From positions 1 through 40,217 of IMG/VR virus record IMGVR_UViG_3300042154_003418: a stretch of DNA of 40,217 nucleotides; one strand, 5' to 3'. Shown in pieces: positions 7,464-13,962 of this stretch. The stretch's first letter is position 1; the number at the start of each line of letters is the position of its first letter. The position numbers and the translations under genes are program-made. The notes under the pieces are model-generated. The model was not told where the DNA came from. It made no database searches and saw only the letters and a list, made by a program, of their open reading frames with translations. The stretch comes from a virus.

Positions 7464-7480
7464 GCCGTTTGGGGTATAAT
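7452..7480 (+). promoter_or_regulatory. Promoter overlapping the terminator
   Basis: TTGTGG (7452-7457), 17-bp spacer, TATAAT (7475-7480). The -35 box is the descending arm of the preceding terminator, so termination and re-initiation share the same bases. Drives the 7507-9865 gene train. Confidence 0.6.
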
Positions 7481-7506
7481 ATATACTTATTGAACAGGAA
7501 CAAACC

Positions 7507-7713
7507 ATGACACTAGACACACTGATTTTTAAACTGGATGTGCTTCGGGCTCAGGCCGGTACAGGCAACTTGCAAGTGCTATTTCGTGACCCTGGCATTG
7601 GCATGTTATATGACGAAGTTCATCCAGCATTGGGCGAAGTTCGTAGCGACGATAACTTAGATATGTTTGATGCTTTTGATTTGATGGTAGGCGACTACTA
7701 CGTGGAGATTTAA
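7507..7713 (+). CDS. Hypothetical acidic protein
   Basis: A 68-aa acidic protein (MTLDTLIFKLDVLRAQAG...) ending in FDAFDLMVGDYYVEI. No domain known to me. AGGAAC precedes the ATG. First gene after the 7452-7480 promoter. Confidence 0.75.
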   Translation: MTLDTLIFKLDVLRAQAGTGNLQVLFRDPGIGMLYDEVHPALGEVRSDDNLDMFDAFDLMVGDYYVEI

Positions 7714-7714
7714 A

Positions 7715-7978
7715 ATGATCAAACCTGGAACACTTTGCATGATTCGTGGCGTACCACTCGGTACTCGTGGGGCTGACTGCAATGGCAAGATTGTTGTGGT
7801 TGAGGGTCTGCAAGATGACATCCACTATGGCATACTTTATAAGTTTGTACCGGAATTGCACACAAAAATTCCAGTGCCATGTGGTGTCGACACTAGCCCC
7901 GCACACTACTTGCATCCACTTGACAACCCCACAGATGACGCCCTTGACACACATTCAACCAGATTGGAAACACAATGA
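7715..7978 (+). CDS. Hypothetical protein
   Basis: An 87-aa protein with a beta-rich N-terminal part (MIKPGTLCMIRGVP, GKIVVVEGL) that resembles a small SH3-like barrel seen in various phage proteins; the tail is Asp/Thr-rich. Begins two bases after the previous stop and overlaps the next gene as ATGA. Confidence 0.72.
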   Translation: MIKPGTLCMIRGVPLGTRGADCNGKIVVVEGLQDDIHYGILYKFVPELHTKIPVPCGVDTSPAHYLHPLDNPTDDALDTHSTRLETQ

Positions 7979-8178
7979 AATTTTACAACAGACCCTCAGT
8001 ATACACCAACCTCCGTCAATACTGCCACCACGCTAAACCTGACGAAGTCATTGATGTGTGTGCATGGGCTAACGGCGAAGGCTGGGATATCTCCGTTGGC
8101 CAAAAACTGGTGGCACTCACACACGGTGAATTACAAGCAATCCTAGTGCTTTGCAACACCGCACATCCACGAGACTAA
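7975..8178 (+). CDS. Conserved small phage protein
   Basis: A 67-aa protein (MKFYNRPSVYTNL...), with the segment DEVIDVCAWANGEGWDISVG followed by a short ALTHGE helix. I know similar small proteins from T4-like and environmental phages, all without assigned function. ATGA overlap at the start. Confidence 0.75.
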   Translation: MKFYNRPSVYTNLRQYCHHAKPDEVIDVCAWANGEGWDISVGQKLVALTHGELQAILVLCNTAHPRD

Positions 8179-8179
8179 C

Positions 8180-8458
8180 ATGCAACAAATTGTAATCAAC
8201 GCACAACACGGCGGGTTTGGTGTGTCAGAAATGGCCCGAGCCAGATATCGTGAAATCTGTGGCAAGGAACTAGACGAGTACACAGTTGAACGCAATGATC
8301 CACACTTTGTGCTTGCTGTGCAGACCCTGGGCAGCGAGCAAAGCAGCGGCAGTTATGCCAAACTCAAAGTTGTGGAAATTCCAGACGATGTAGTGTGGAC
8401 AATAATGGAATATGATGGTCGTGAGTGGGTTGCTGAAACACACCGTACCTGGAGTTAA
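8180..8458 (+). CDS. Conserved phage protein (GGFG...EWVAE family)
   Basis: A 92-aa protein with two blocks typical of a widespread phage family: an N-terminal INAQHGGFGVSEMARARY and a C-terminal KVVEIPDDVVWTIMEYDGREWVAETHRTW. The role is unknown. It follows the previous stop by one base. Confidence 0.8.
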   Translation: MQQIVINAQHGGFGVSEMARARYREICGKELDEYTVERNDPHFVLAVQTLGSEQSSGSYAKLKVVEIPDDVVWTIMEYDGREWVAETHRTWS

Positions 8459-8460
8459 CA

Positions 8461-8640
8461 ATGATGAAGTCTAACACACAGTATGTATCAGGTGACACCA
8501 ACACAGTGCCGCCACATGTGCAAGTACAGCTTTACAGGTTAGTCAAAGACCTGGATGCCATACACAACTTCCACAGTGGGCTTGACGTATACTATCAGCT
8601 GTTGGCTGTGCTAAACAAACACTTTGCAAAACTACCATGA
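8461..8640 (+). CDS. Small hypothetical protein (59 aa)
   Basis: A 59-aa frame that starts two bases after the previous stop and ends in an ATGA overlap with the next gene. The middle and end are helical (VQVQLYRLVKDLDAIHNF). The tight packing is the main evidence for translation. Confidence 0.65.
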   Translation: MMKSNTQYVSGDTNTVPPHVQVQLYRLVKDLDAIHNFHSGLDVYYQLLAVLNKHFAKLP

Positions 8641-8798
8641 ACAATTACATCAACTACAAGCAGCATGTGCTAGCCAAAAACTCACAGGCTTATGAACTGT
8701 GGCAGTTTGCACAAAAAACCGGTGAGTATAAAGCACTAGACCAACACTTGAAGCTGTTGGCACAACAACAAAAGCAATTGCTGGAGCGATACCCATGA
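8637..8798 (+). CDS. Small hypothetical protein (53 aa)
   Basis: A 53-aa, Gln/Leu-rich helical protein (MNNYINYKQHVLAKN...LAQQQKQLLERYP). ATGA overlaps at both ends mark it as a coupled operon gene. No family recognised. Confidence 0.68.
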   Translation: MNNYINYKQHVLAKNSQAYELWQFAQKTGEYKALDQHLKLLAQQQKQLLERYP

Positions 8799-9115
8799 AC
8801 ATTCAAGAACTACTAGACCAAACTCCCAGACTACGTGCTTGGGCTGCAATCGGCCCGGTGCAACACGCAGAATTGACGCAGTTTGCACAACTCCTACTCA
8901 ACTCGCAAGCACAAGCACTAACTGCTGATAGTGTGTTGGTCAAGCCCGGCGATCAAGTTTGGGTATTAAGCTCACTGCGTGTACCCATGCCCACCACTGT
9001 ACGCAAGCTACAAGCATACACCACCTACACACTTTTCGGTCCAGTGCCTGTGTGTGAATCATGGTCAACTCGCGAAGCTGCCAACAAATACTTGAAAGAA
9101 AACTATGGCAATTAA
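8795..9115 (+). CDS. Hypothetical protein
   Basis: A 106-aa protein: N-terminal helices, then a beta-rich C-terminal part (VLVKPGDQVWVLSSLRVP, TTYTLFGPVPV). No named domain. The end overlaps the next gene by 11 bases. Confidence 0.72.
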   Translation: MNIQELLDQTPRLRAWAAIGPVQHAELTQFAQLLLNSQAQALTADSVLVKPGDQVWVLSSLRVPMPTTVRKLQAYTTYTLFGPVPVCESWSTREAANKYLKENYGN

Positions 9116-9428
9116 ACCCACACACCAAATCGCCTACAACTACTGCATGGCCAACATCCAGCAAAGTGCTGCGGTTGACCAAGTTAACACAGCACTCCGC
9201 AGTTTAGGGTCGGACAACTACCTGTTTAGCATGTGCGAGCCAATAGAGAGTGCGTATACCAAACTTGTTGAAGAATTACTAGGGCCAGAACTCTGGGACT
9301 GGCTGACCTGGTGGATGTATGAAACTGACTGTGGCCAACGCCAAATGCAGTTTTACATTGATGGTACAGAATACGATCCCACACAAATGACACTTTACCG
9401 CTTCTTGGAGATTGTTGATGCTGAGTAA
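9105..9428 (+). CDS. Conserved phage protein
   Basis: A 107-aa protein with LLGPELWDWLTWWMYETDCG followed by FYIDGTEYDP and LYRFLEIVD, a pattern seen in uncharacterised phage proteins. No enzymatic motif. Overlaps both neighbours by about 11 bases. Confidence 0.76.
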   Translation: MAIKPTHQIAYNYCMANIQQSAAVDQVNTALRSLGSDNYLFSMCEPIESAYTKLVEELLGPELWDWLTWWMYETDCGQRQMQFYIDGTEYDPTQMTLYRFLEIVDAE

Positions 9429-9588
9429 ACTAAAACAAACACCAACTAAAGTCCTCTTGGCCATGCTGCTACTGCTGGTACTGTTTGTGGCAATACTGTT
9501 GTTTATTCCACCACTGGCAGGCAGCATTGTTGTGGCACTGGCCACTGGCTGGAGTGTTTTTACTGTACTCAACTACTGGATTGGATAA
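9418..9588 (+). CDS. Small two-helix membrane protein, holin candidate
   Basis: A 56-aa protein: a basic N-terminus (MLSKLKQTPTK) then two hydrophobic segments (about 12-30 and 33-53) separated by PP. Size, topology and basic start resemble class II holins, but many phage membrane peptides look like this and it is not next to the SleB hydrolase. Overlaps the previous gene by 11 bases. Confidence 0.65.
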   Translation: MLSKLKQTPTKVLLAMLLLLVLFVAILLFIPPLAGSIVVALATGWSVFTVLNYWIG

Positions 9589-9592
9589 TACC

Positions 9593-9865
9593 ATGCGAAT
9601 CATCAAACACAGACTGCACCCTGGCATGAACAAGATTCAAGTTGAAGCTGACCACATATGCAAGCTCAGGTACATCAACGATCAAGACGGCCGTCTTATG
9701 GGCTGGTTTGAAGTTGCTGCTGATGTGGACTTGCACTTACAACCACATGAGTATGAAGTTTACCTGGCCATGACTGGTGAAACAGTTCCAGACGGCTACT
9801 GTTATGTGTGCAGCTATCAACAGCACCAAGCTGGTGGTTACTTTGTGGTACATGCTTTTGACTAA
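9593..9865 (+). CDS. Conserved phage protein, DUF7352-like
   Basis: A 90-aa beta-rich protein. Its layout (an opening KHRLHPGMNKIQV, a central LMGWFEVAADVD, a late MTGETVPDGYCYV, and a terminal GGYFVVHAFD) matches a small family common in phages. Role unknown. The ATG follows the previous stop by four bases; a longer frame upstream is an overlap artefact. Confidence 0.72.
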   Translation: MRIIKHRLHPGMNKIQVEADHICKLRYINDQDGRLMGWFEVAADVDLHLQPHEYEVYLAMTGETVPDGYCYVCSYQQHQAGGYFVVHAFD

Positions 9866-9959
9866 AGTCTAGCCGATTTGTTGCTACCTGCAATGTAACA
9901 AAACTCCAACAGACCAAGTTGGCTGAAAACCACATCAGCCGCAACCCTAAAAATCACCC

Positions 9960-9988
9960 TAGACAAACACCACCATAAAGGTTATAAT
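9960..9988 (+). promoter_or_regulatory. Promoter of the MazG-like gene (leaderless)
   Basis: TAGACA (9960-9965), 17-bp spacer, TATAAT (9983-9988). The ATG follows after six bases, so the transcript should start at the start codon. Confidence 0.7.
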
Positions 9989-9994
9989 ATTTAC

Positions 9995-10252
9995 ATGCAA
10001 AACAAAACTCAATACTTGATCTGCAAGTTGCAGGAGGAAGCAGCTGAGGTAATTCAAGCGGTTTCAAAAATCAACCGCTTTGGCGAACAAAGCCACCATC
10101 CTGATCGCACAACCACTAACAAACAAGAACTCGTCCAAGAACTAGAAGATTTCCTTGCAATTCTCGCAGTCTTAGAACAATCACAATGGCTAGACCTGAC
10201 CCCAAGTCGCAGTAATATTGCCAATAAAGCCCAAGCGCTTATTCAAGGTTAA
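9995..10252 (+). CDS. MazG-like nucleotide pyrophosphohydrolase
   Basis: An 85-aa all-helical protein with the metal-binding motif EEAAEVIQAVSKINRFG (the EExxE pattern at about residues 14-18) and a second acidic cluster LVQELEDFLAIL, as in single-domain MazG-like enzymes that cleave (d)NTPs to NMP and pyrophosphate. It is short, near the minimum for the four-helix fold. No alternative Met exists; the ATG sits at the predicted transcription start, so the message is probably leaderless. Together with the 1360-1806 protein it gives two MazG-superfamily members in one window. Confidence 0.82.
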   Translation: MQNKTQYLICKLQEEAAEVIQAVSKINRFGEQSHHPDRTTTNKQELVQELEDFLAILAVLEQSQWLDLTPSRSNIANKAQALIQG

Positions 10253-10308
10253 ACCAGAGCCTGGCTACACAAAAAATCATAAACTATCTCCTAGCTAAAA
10301 TTTACACC

Positions 10309-10337
10309 TTGTTTTTTCGAAAAAAGTGTGCTATAAT
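10309..10337 (+). promoter_or_regulatory. Promoter ahead of structured leader RNA
   Basis: TTGTTT (10309-10314), 17-bp spacer, TATAAT (10332-10337). The next confident start codon is almost 300 bases downstream, leaving a long leader. Confidence 0.6.
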
Positions 10338-10343
10338 ATTAGT

Positions 10344-10470
10344 AATTGAAGAAACAGAGTACTAGGGCAGGAGTTAGTAACAGTAACACCGAGGAAGTTG
10401 GAAAGTCTATAGATCTTTCCAATCTTCCACGGTTATGTAAACTGTGTAAACTAACTCCGCTGCCCTACAA
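10344..10470 (+). ncRNA. Structured leader or small RNA candidate
   Basis: An outer stem is formed by GGGCA plus GGAGTTAGT (10365-10378) with ACTAACTCC plus TGCCC (10450-10465), interrupted by a two-base bulge. Inside is a long hairpin: CCG / CGG (10389-10391, 10430-10432), GGAAG / CTTCC and TTGGAAAG / CTTTCCAA, capped by a nine-base loop. The structure starts about 20 bases after a promoter and lies upstream of the 337-aa gene, so it could be a cis-regulatory leader or a free small RNA. A TTG-initiated 64-codon frame crosses it but has no ribosome binding site. From 10471 to 10635 nothing else was recognised. Confidence 0.6.
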
Positions 10471-10635
10471 ACTGCCAAAATGGCCACAAGTATTTTTAAC
10501 TTTTATTAACCCATTATTGTGGTTGGAGTGGGTGCGATAACAAAAGCAATCGCCCCACCTCGACCGCTTTCATACTCTAGAACTAATCTTCTAGACCCAC
10601 AACTGATCCACTTTAGGGTCAATTCACGTTAGATT

Positions 10636-11649
10636 ATGAACGATATTAAACTACTAGACTTTCCAGGCTTAGCCAGAGACTTTCAACAAACCTACACTCA
10701 ACTACGAGACGAACGATTACGGCTAGCCCAGGCTGTTGCAGAACGCCGCTATCGACAACAGTATAACCAATTGGTCCAGCAATTTTCAGGTTACGATTCG
10801 GAAGCAGGTAGTGACGGCATTGAAGAATCGGTTCGAGAATCACTGGGCGAGTTCGACCCACAAGCGGTTCAACTGCCAGAATCGGTATTACGTGAGTGTA
10901 AACACACGGCTAAGAGTAGTGTGGTTGAAGCTTGGAGTCTTAAAAACTCCCTTCCACAAAAGCTAACTTGGCTGCCGCATCAGCTGTTAGCATACTTTGG
11001 CACTTGGCAGGCTGTTCGTGACGACACAGGCAAGTATAGTGCCACACTAACCTGGGATGCCAACACCAGGGCTCGCGGCGACTACTACGCCTTAGGGTCG
11101 GCATTGCTGGCTACCTCCACTCGCACAAATTTTTTCAAGGATGCGCCTAAGGGTAATCAGCAGTACAAAAGTGTAATCAACCCACTTGTACCAATTATCT
11201 TAGCAGGATTTAAAAAGTATCAAGGCATCAACTATTCAGATTGGAATCCAGTTGGTTTGGAAACTTTGCTAGACCCTGAATTGGCCAAGCTTGTAGGTGT
11301 TTCGGTGCCGGAACTTTCACACAGCGAATTAATTGCGCTACGCAACACTGCCCTTACAGACAAAGAAGGTGCACGAGCAGGTATCCCCAATAATCCAGCT
11401 ACTTGCACCAAGCTCAATCACCTTGGTAATACGGCCATAGGTCACCTACCAAAACTTGCCAAATACATGGTACTACAAACCTGGGCAGCACATCCCAGCA
11501 ATCGTAATGAGTATATGATCTTAGACCCTAACAATTGGGATCACATTCCAGAGCCCCTGATCGGCAAAGATATTTTCTTGCCCAAACCACTTCAAGCCAC
11601 ACAACCCAGAATGGTTACCAGCTATTCGGAACTACCATGGGATGCTTGA
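10636..11649 (+). CDS. Hypothetical protein, 337 aa
   Basis: A 337-aa soluble protein I cannot assign. Residues about 15-50 form a charged helix or coiled coil (TQLRDERLRLAQAVAERRYRQ) followed by an acidic linker; the remainder is mixed, with LTWLPHQLLAYFGTW and a conserved-looking YALGSALLATSTRTNFF. No nuclease, ATPase or DNA-binding signature is evident. There is no good Shine-Dalgarno before the ATG, and the leader is long and structured. It precedes the small HTH gene, probably on the same mRNA. Confidence 0.72.
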   Translation: MNDIKLLDFPGLARDFQQTYTQLRDERLRLAQAVAERRYRQQYNQLVQQFSGYDSEAGSDGIEESVRESLGEFDPQAVQLPESVLRECKHTAKSSVVEAWSLKNSLPQKLTWLPHQLLAYFGTWQAVRDDTGKYSATLTWDANTRARGDYYALGSALLATSTRTNFFKDAPKGNQQYKSVINPLVPIILAGFKKYQGINYSDWNPVGLETLLDPELAKLVGVSVPELSHSELIALRNTALTDKEGARAGIPNNPATCTKLNHLGNTAIGHLPKLAKYMVLQTWAAHPSNRNEYMILDPNNWDHIPEPLIGKDIFLPKPLQATQPRMVTSYSELPWDA

Positions 11650-11650
11650 A

Positions 11651-11962
11651 ATGAAATACACCAAAGAAATTTGTGACCACATGGTTCAAGCCTATAATTC
11701 AGGGGTTACGGTGCCACAGCTAGCACAGGAGCTGGACGTGCCCGAACGCAGCATAATTGCCAAGCTATCGAGCCTGGGAGTCTACCAGAAAAAGAGCTAC
11801 TTAAACAAGCGTGGTGAAACGCCGGTGAAAAAGTCAGAGCACATCGAACGCATTGCCATACTCTTGAACACCAACCTAGAATTGCTAGAATCATTAGAAA
11901 AAGTCAACAAAACTGTGCTGGTCATGATCGAACGCGCGCTCACCGACCCTAAACTGCCATAA
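11651..11962 (+). CDS. Small HTH-like protein, paralogue 1 of 4
   Basis: A 103-aa protein with an N-terminal homeodomain-like helix-turn-helix (MKYTKEICDHMVQAYNSGVTVPQLAQELDVPERSIIAKLSSLGVY, read as two segments) and a C-terminal helix SLEKVNKTVLVMI. The same plan and key words (xTVxxLA, RSxxAKLS, xGVY, ESLxKxNKT) recur in the three leftward proteins at 14015, 15503 and 20263, making a divergent paralogous family. A Met three codons upstream is possible. Probably a DNA-binding regulator or structural DNA-binding protein, as inferred from the fold. Terminator follows. Confidence 0.78.
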   Translation: MKYTKEICDHMVQAYNSGVTVPQLAQELDVPERSIIAKLSSLGVYQKKSYLNKRGETPVKKSEHIERIAILLNTNLELLESLEKVNKTVLVMIERALTDPKLP

Positions 11963-11998
11963 TTGCACACAATCCGACTTAATTGACGCTACAAACGC

Positions 11999-12034
11999 AA
12001 AAGCCCCATTATCATGTGATATTGGGGCTTTTTT
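11999..12034 (+). terminator. Rho-independent terminator of the rightward early block
   Basis: AAGCCCCA and TGGGGCTT arms around ATTATCATGTGATAT, itself partly self-complementary, followed by TTTTTT. It ends the 10636-11962 unit and protects the non-coding region beyond. Confidence 0.88.
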
Positions 12035-12051
12035 GTTTGTGTAATTCTCAT

Positions 12052-12076
12052 GTTCGAATTTGTCCCAAATTCGAAC
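12052..12076. repeat. 11-bp perfect inverted repeat
   Basis: GTTCGAATTTG and CAAATTCGAAC with a three-base loop. There is no T run, so it is not a terminator. It could be an operator for a dimeric regulator at the edge of the non-coding region. Confidence 0.6.
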
Positions 12077-12104
12077 ACGTTAGCTCTAAGTGTACGTTAC
12101 TGCT

Positions 12105-12172
12105 GCACTTGTTGCAGCTTAGGGTCATACAACACCTAAAGAATCTTTAGCACTTGTTGCAGCTTAGGGTCA
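12105..12172. repeat. Two copies of a 23-bp direct repeat
   Basis: Identical copies at 12105-12127 and 12150-12172, 45 bp apart (about four helical turns). Each ends in the enriched octamer TTAGGGTC plus A. They sit directly upstream of the promoter at 12193, as regulatory sites would. Confidence 0.75.
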
Positions 12173-12192
12173 GTACTCACAAGAATCCACAC

Positions 12193-12229
12193 TTGACAAC
12201 AAAGGTTCTGCACTGGTATAATTTGGCGC
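12193..12229 (+). promoter_or_regulatory. Consensus promoter with TTGGCGC start element (cassette promoter 1)
   Basis: TTGACA (12193-12198), 18-bp spacer, TATAAT (12217-12222) immediately followed by TTGGCGC (12223-12229). Seven more promoters of this design follow, all rightward. Confidence 0.85.
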
Positions 12230-12317
12230 AGACCGCAACAGACTAGGTGTAAAAATGTCGAGCTGACCAAAACACCCAAAACAAAAGCCCCAAGAGTAGC
12301 TAACTCTTGGGGCTTTT
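12230..12317 (+). ncRNA. Small RNA of about 85-90 nt
   Basis: A perfect promoter is followed within 90 bases by an intrinsic terminator hairpin, with no start codon plus ribosome binding site between them. The likely product is a short RNA ending in the 15-bp hairpin at 12283-12317. It reads toward the 3' end of the proposed large leftward RNA and shares its terminator. Confidence 0.6.
12283..12317 (-). terminator. Bidirectional terminator, stronger leftward
   Basis: Perfect 15-bp stem AAAAGCCCCAAGAGT / ACTCTTGGGGCTTTT with a five-base loop. Leftward, the stem is followed by TTTTGTTTT, a good termination tract; rightward only TTTT then GAAC. This suggests that leftward transcription across 12.3-13.7 kb is meant to end here. 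Confidence 0.8.
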
Positions 12318-12501
12318 GAACAATCACGAGTGCACTCGCTGTTAGTTTTTAGTCTCACACGACGACTTACTGGGGGTACCACCCACGCTAACTGCATCGA
12401 CCCTAAACTGGAGCACGGTCGCAGGGCATTAGGTTATTGCCTGTGTAGCTCTAGCAGGGGAGAAAGTATTGGTTCGGCTCTTCAGCCCACCACACGGTTT
12501 A

Positions 12502-12732
12502 CGACACTGGGCTTTGTCGACTGCTATAGATTAACGACTGTTGCAGTTCGGGGTCGGGTGCTACGGTTCCAGCGCATGCACCACTTTTAGCGACTCGGGG
12601 TCGGGTGCTCCAGTCGAAGCTTTTGCACCACTTTTAACGACTTAGGGTCGAGTGCTCAGTTTGCGATAAGCACCACTCAGGGGCCATTTAACGACAATCC
12701 GTGTCGGGCCACATTAACGAGGGCCAAGCTCG
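12502..12732. repeat. Array of six related stem-loops (CGAC ... GTCG)
   Basis: Units begin with a form of TTAACGAC and close with GTCG(G): stems at 12502/12516, 12535/12553, 12591/12600, 12638/12647, 12692/12703 and 12718/12729. Loop lengths are 10, 14, 5, 5, 7 and 7. The last unit has CGAG/CTCG, a compensatory change on both sides. Units two to four are each followed by a second hairpin GGTGC...GCACC (AGTGC in the fourth) and the words ACTTTTARCGACT. Confidence 0.75.
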
Positions 12733-13245
12733 GGTACGTAAGTGCACCAGGCTGCCAAGACCATTTTACGTCGGTACCAGATAAGACGGCAGTTTATATA
12801 GTAACTGCTCACTAGGCTTACTCATTTCCAGCTAATCACTTTCAGTGGTGGGTCCATCCGGTTTTCGCTTTCGCTACTAGGCTTCAAGAGTCAGTCACAT
12901 CCCGGTTTCGCTGGGTTTTCATCCTGACCCTAAGGTACGGCAAGCGGTGATGTGGGAAAATCACGCACACTTGCTGTGAGGCCTTAAGGTTTCGCACAAC
13001 TTGCATGTGCTCATCAGAGGGTTGGTATCGCATACGGGTAACGATCCCGTCTAGGTACCTTGAAAGGGTACTGACCTCACCTGAAGTCGAATGCGATATG
13101 TTAAATTAGCCACGCAGGTATTTTACTACTTACCATACGGAACATCGTCCAGATATTACGGGCTAAAAAGGTTGGGCTGCGACTAGAGTTTGTTCGGTCG
13201 CAATCAAGTTGTTATCCCAGCATCGAGTGCTGAGCCTCATAACAC

Positions 13246-13440
13246 CCATAAGTTAATCGGCCAACGTAATGGTCCACACTCAAATCGTAGATATAGGATG
13301 CGTAAGCTAAGTTTTCTGGCTTAAAGGTTGCTGCCTTTCCATACTTCGCCGCTTACTCCAACAGAGCCTATCGCCGTAACAATTATAGTTGCGCTACTAG
13401 ATTACTGCCACCAGCAAGTAGCTGGCCGATTAACTTATGG
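13246..13440. repeat. Domain closed by an 18-bp inverted repeat (A)
   Basis: CCATAAGTTAATCGGCCA at 13246-13263 is perfectly complementary to 13423-13440. Inside are nested stems (ATAGG/CCTAT, GTAAGC/GCTTAC, AAAGG/CCTTT with loop TTGCTG, CCAGC/GCTGG). CATAACACCCATAA opens this domain and is repeated exactly at the opening of the next one. Confidence 0.82.
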
Positions 13441-13451
13441 ATTCATAACAC

Positions 13452-13594
13452 CCATAATAAAGTACCCAGCAAATTCTTGCAGAGTTGCAGCATTCTACCA
13501 CTTTCGCCGTCTCGGCCGAGACCTACCGGTGGGGTTAATCTGCATACATCTAACAAGCAAACCAGGCTAGCACTGTCTGGGTACTTTATTATGG
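13452..13594. repeat. Domain closed by an 18-bp inverted repeat (B)
   Basis: CCATAATAAAGTACCCAG at 13452-13469 is perfectly complementary to 13577-13594. The interior holds the palindrome GTCTCGGCCGAGAC (13509-13522) stacked on CCAC/GTGG, with an internal loop that is purine-rich on the minus strand. Confidence 0.82.
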
Positions 13595-13682
13595 ACACTA
13601 AGGGCTGTGGCTCGGTTCCCGAAGGTATTCCCCACAATTAAGACGCTGCTTGACGCGACCGCTGTCACCCAATCTATACTAT

Positions 13683-13712
13683 ATTATAACATACAACAGT
13701 TAACATAATCAA
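13683..13712 (-). promoter_or_regulatory. Leftward promoter at the right end of the structured region
   Basis: TTGATT (13712-13707), 18-bp spacer, TATAAT (13688-13683) on the minus strand. Start expected near 13676, at the edge of the first hairpins. An imperfect repeat CAACAGTTAACA / TGTTAACTGCTGTTG flanks it upstream. Confidence 0.6.
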
Positions 13713-13767
13713 GATAATATTTAGTAGCCTTGTTAACTGCTGTTGTCTTATCGCTTTCTAAGTATAT

Positions 13768-13796
13768 ATTATATCAAACTCAATTAACAAAATCAA
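13768..13796 (-). promoter_or_regulatory. Leftward promoter in first copy of a 21-bp repeat
   Basis: TTGATT (13796-13791), 17-bp spacer, TATAAT (13773-13768). The -10 box lies in a 21-bp sequence (13755-13775) repeated exactly at 13950-13970, where it again forms a leftward promoter. Confidence 0.6.
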
Positions 13797-13957
13797 CAAA
13801 AGAATTCCAATCGTTTCCTCAAGACTAGCTTCGCAGGTGTGTCGACGTACAGTGACTGGTTAGTGATTGCGGCTGCTGAGGCAGAACTGGCACCGGTTGA
13901 TTAATCACACGGTATTCATTAAGCCATTCCCGACTGGGTTCTTTGTTAATTTCTAAG
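13790..13957 (-). ncRNA. Possible second structured leftward RNA
   Basis: Between two leftward promoters lies about 170 bases with no usable frame (ATGs run into stops after two to four codons). Visible pairs are GTGATT/AATCAC, CTGC-CTCA-GCAG, and an ACCG/CGGT arm around the palindrome TGATTAATCA. It could be a separate small RNA or the 5' leader of the large one. Confidence 0.4.
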
Positions 13958-13962
13958 TATAT

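Larger units (their letters stand above)
12283..13676 (-). ncRNA. Candidate giant structured non-coding RNA (about 1.4 kb)
   Basis: No open frame here has a start with a ribosome binding site or a plausible protein, yet the stretch is packed with helices. Two adjacent domains are each closed by a perfect 18-bp stem (13246-13263 with 13423-13440; 13452-13469 with 13577-13594). A junction closed by TATCGCAT / ATGCGATA (13026-13033, 13091-13098) holds hairpins ACGGG/CCCGT and GGTAC-type arms. Other stems: TTAGCC/GGCTAA, TGCGAC/GTCGCA, CAGCA/TGCTG, GCAGTT/AACTGC, ACGTAA/TTACGT, plus six CGAC/GTCG stem-loops near 12.5-12.73 kb. Leftward reading is favoured by promoters at the right end, the terminator at the left end, and purine-rich loops with GAAA on that strand; two G-U pairs favour the other strand, so orientation is not settled. 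Size and layout recall GOLLD, ROOL and OLE RNAs. Confidence 0.66.

Noticed and set aside
10346-10540. TTG-started 64-aa protein
   Set aside because: It begins a few bases after the transcription start without a ribosome binding site and lies over paired RNA arms; RNA structure explains the sequence better.
12502-12732. CRISPR array
   Set aside because: Unit spacing varies from about 16 to 56 bp, the repeats are imperfect, the spacers share sequence, and no cas gene is present.
12330-13637. Open frames of 60-86 codons on both strands of the non-coding region
   Set aside because: They lack ribosome binding sites, give low-complexity or Cys/Arg-rich translations, and cross strong RNA-like stems; no pair of them forms an operon.
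12400-13640. tRNA cluster
   Set aside because: I found no cloverleaf with a GTTCRA-type T loop and seven-base acceptor stem on either strand; the hairpins have the wrong spacing.
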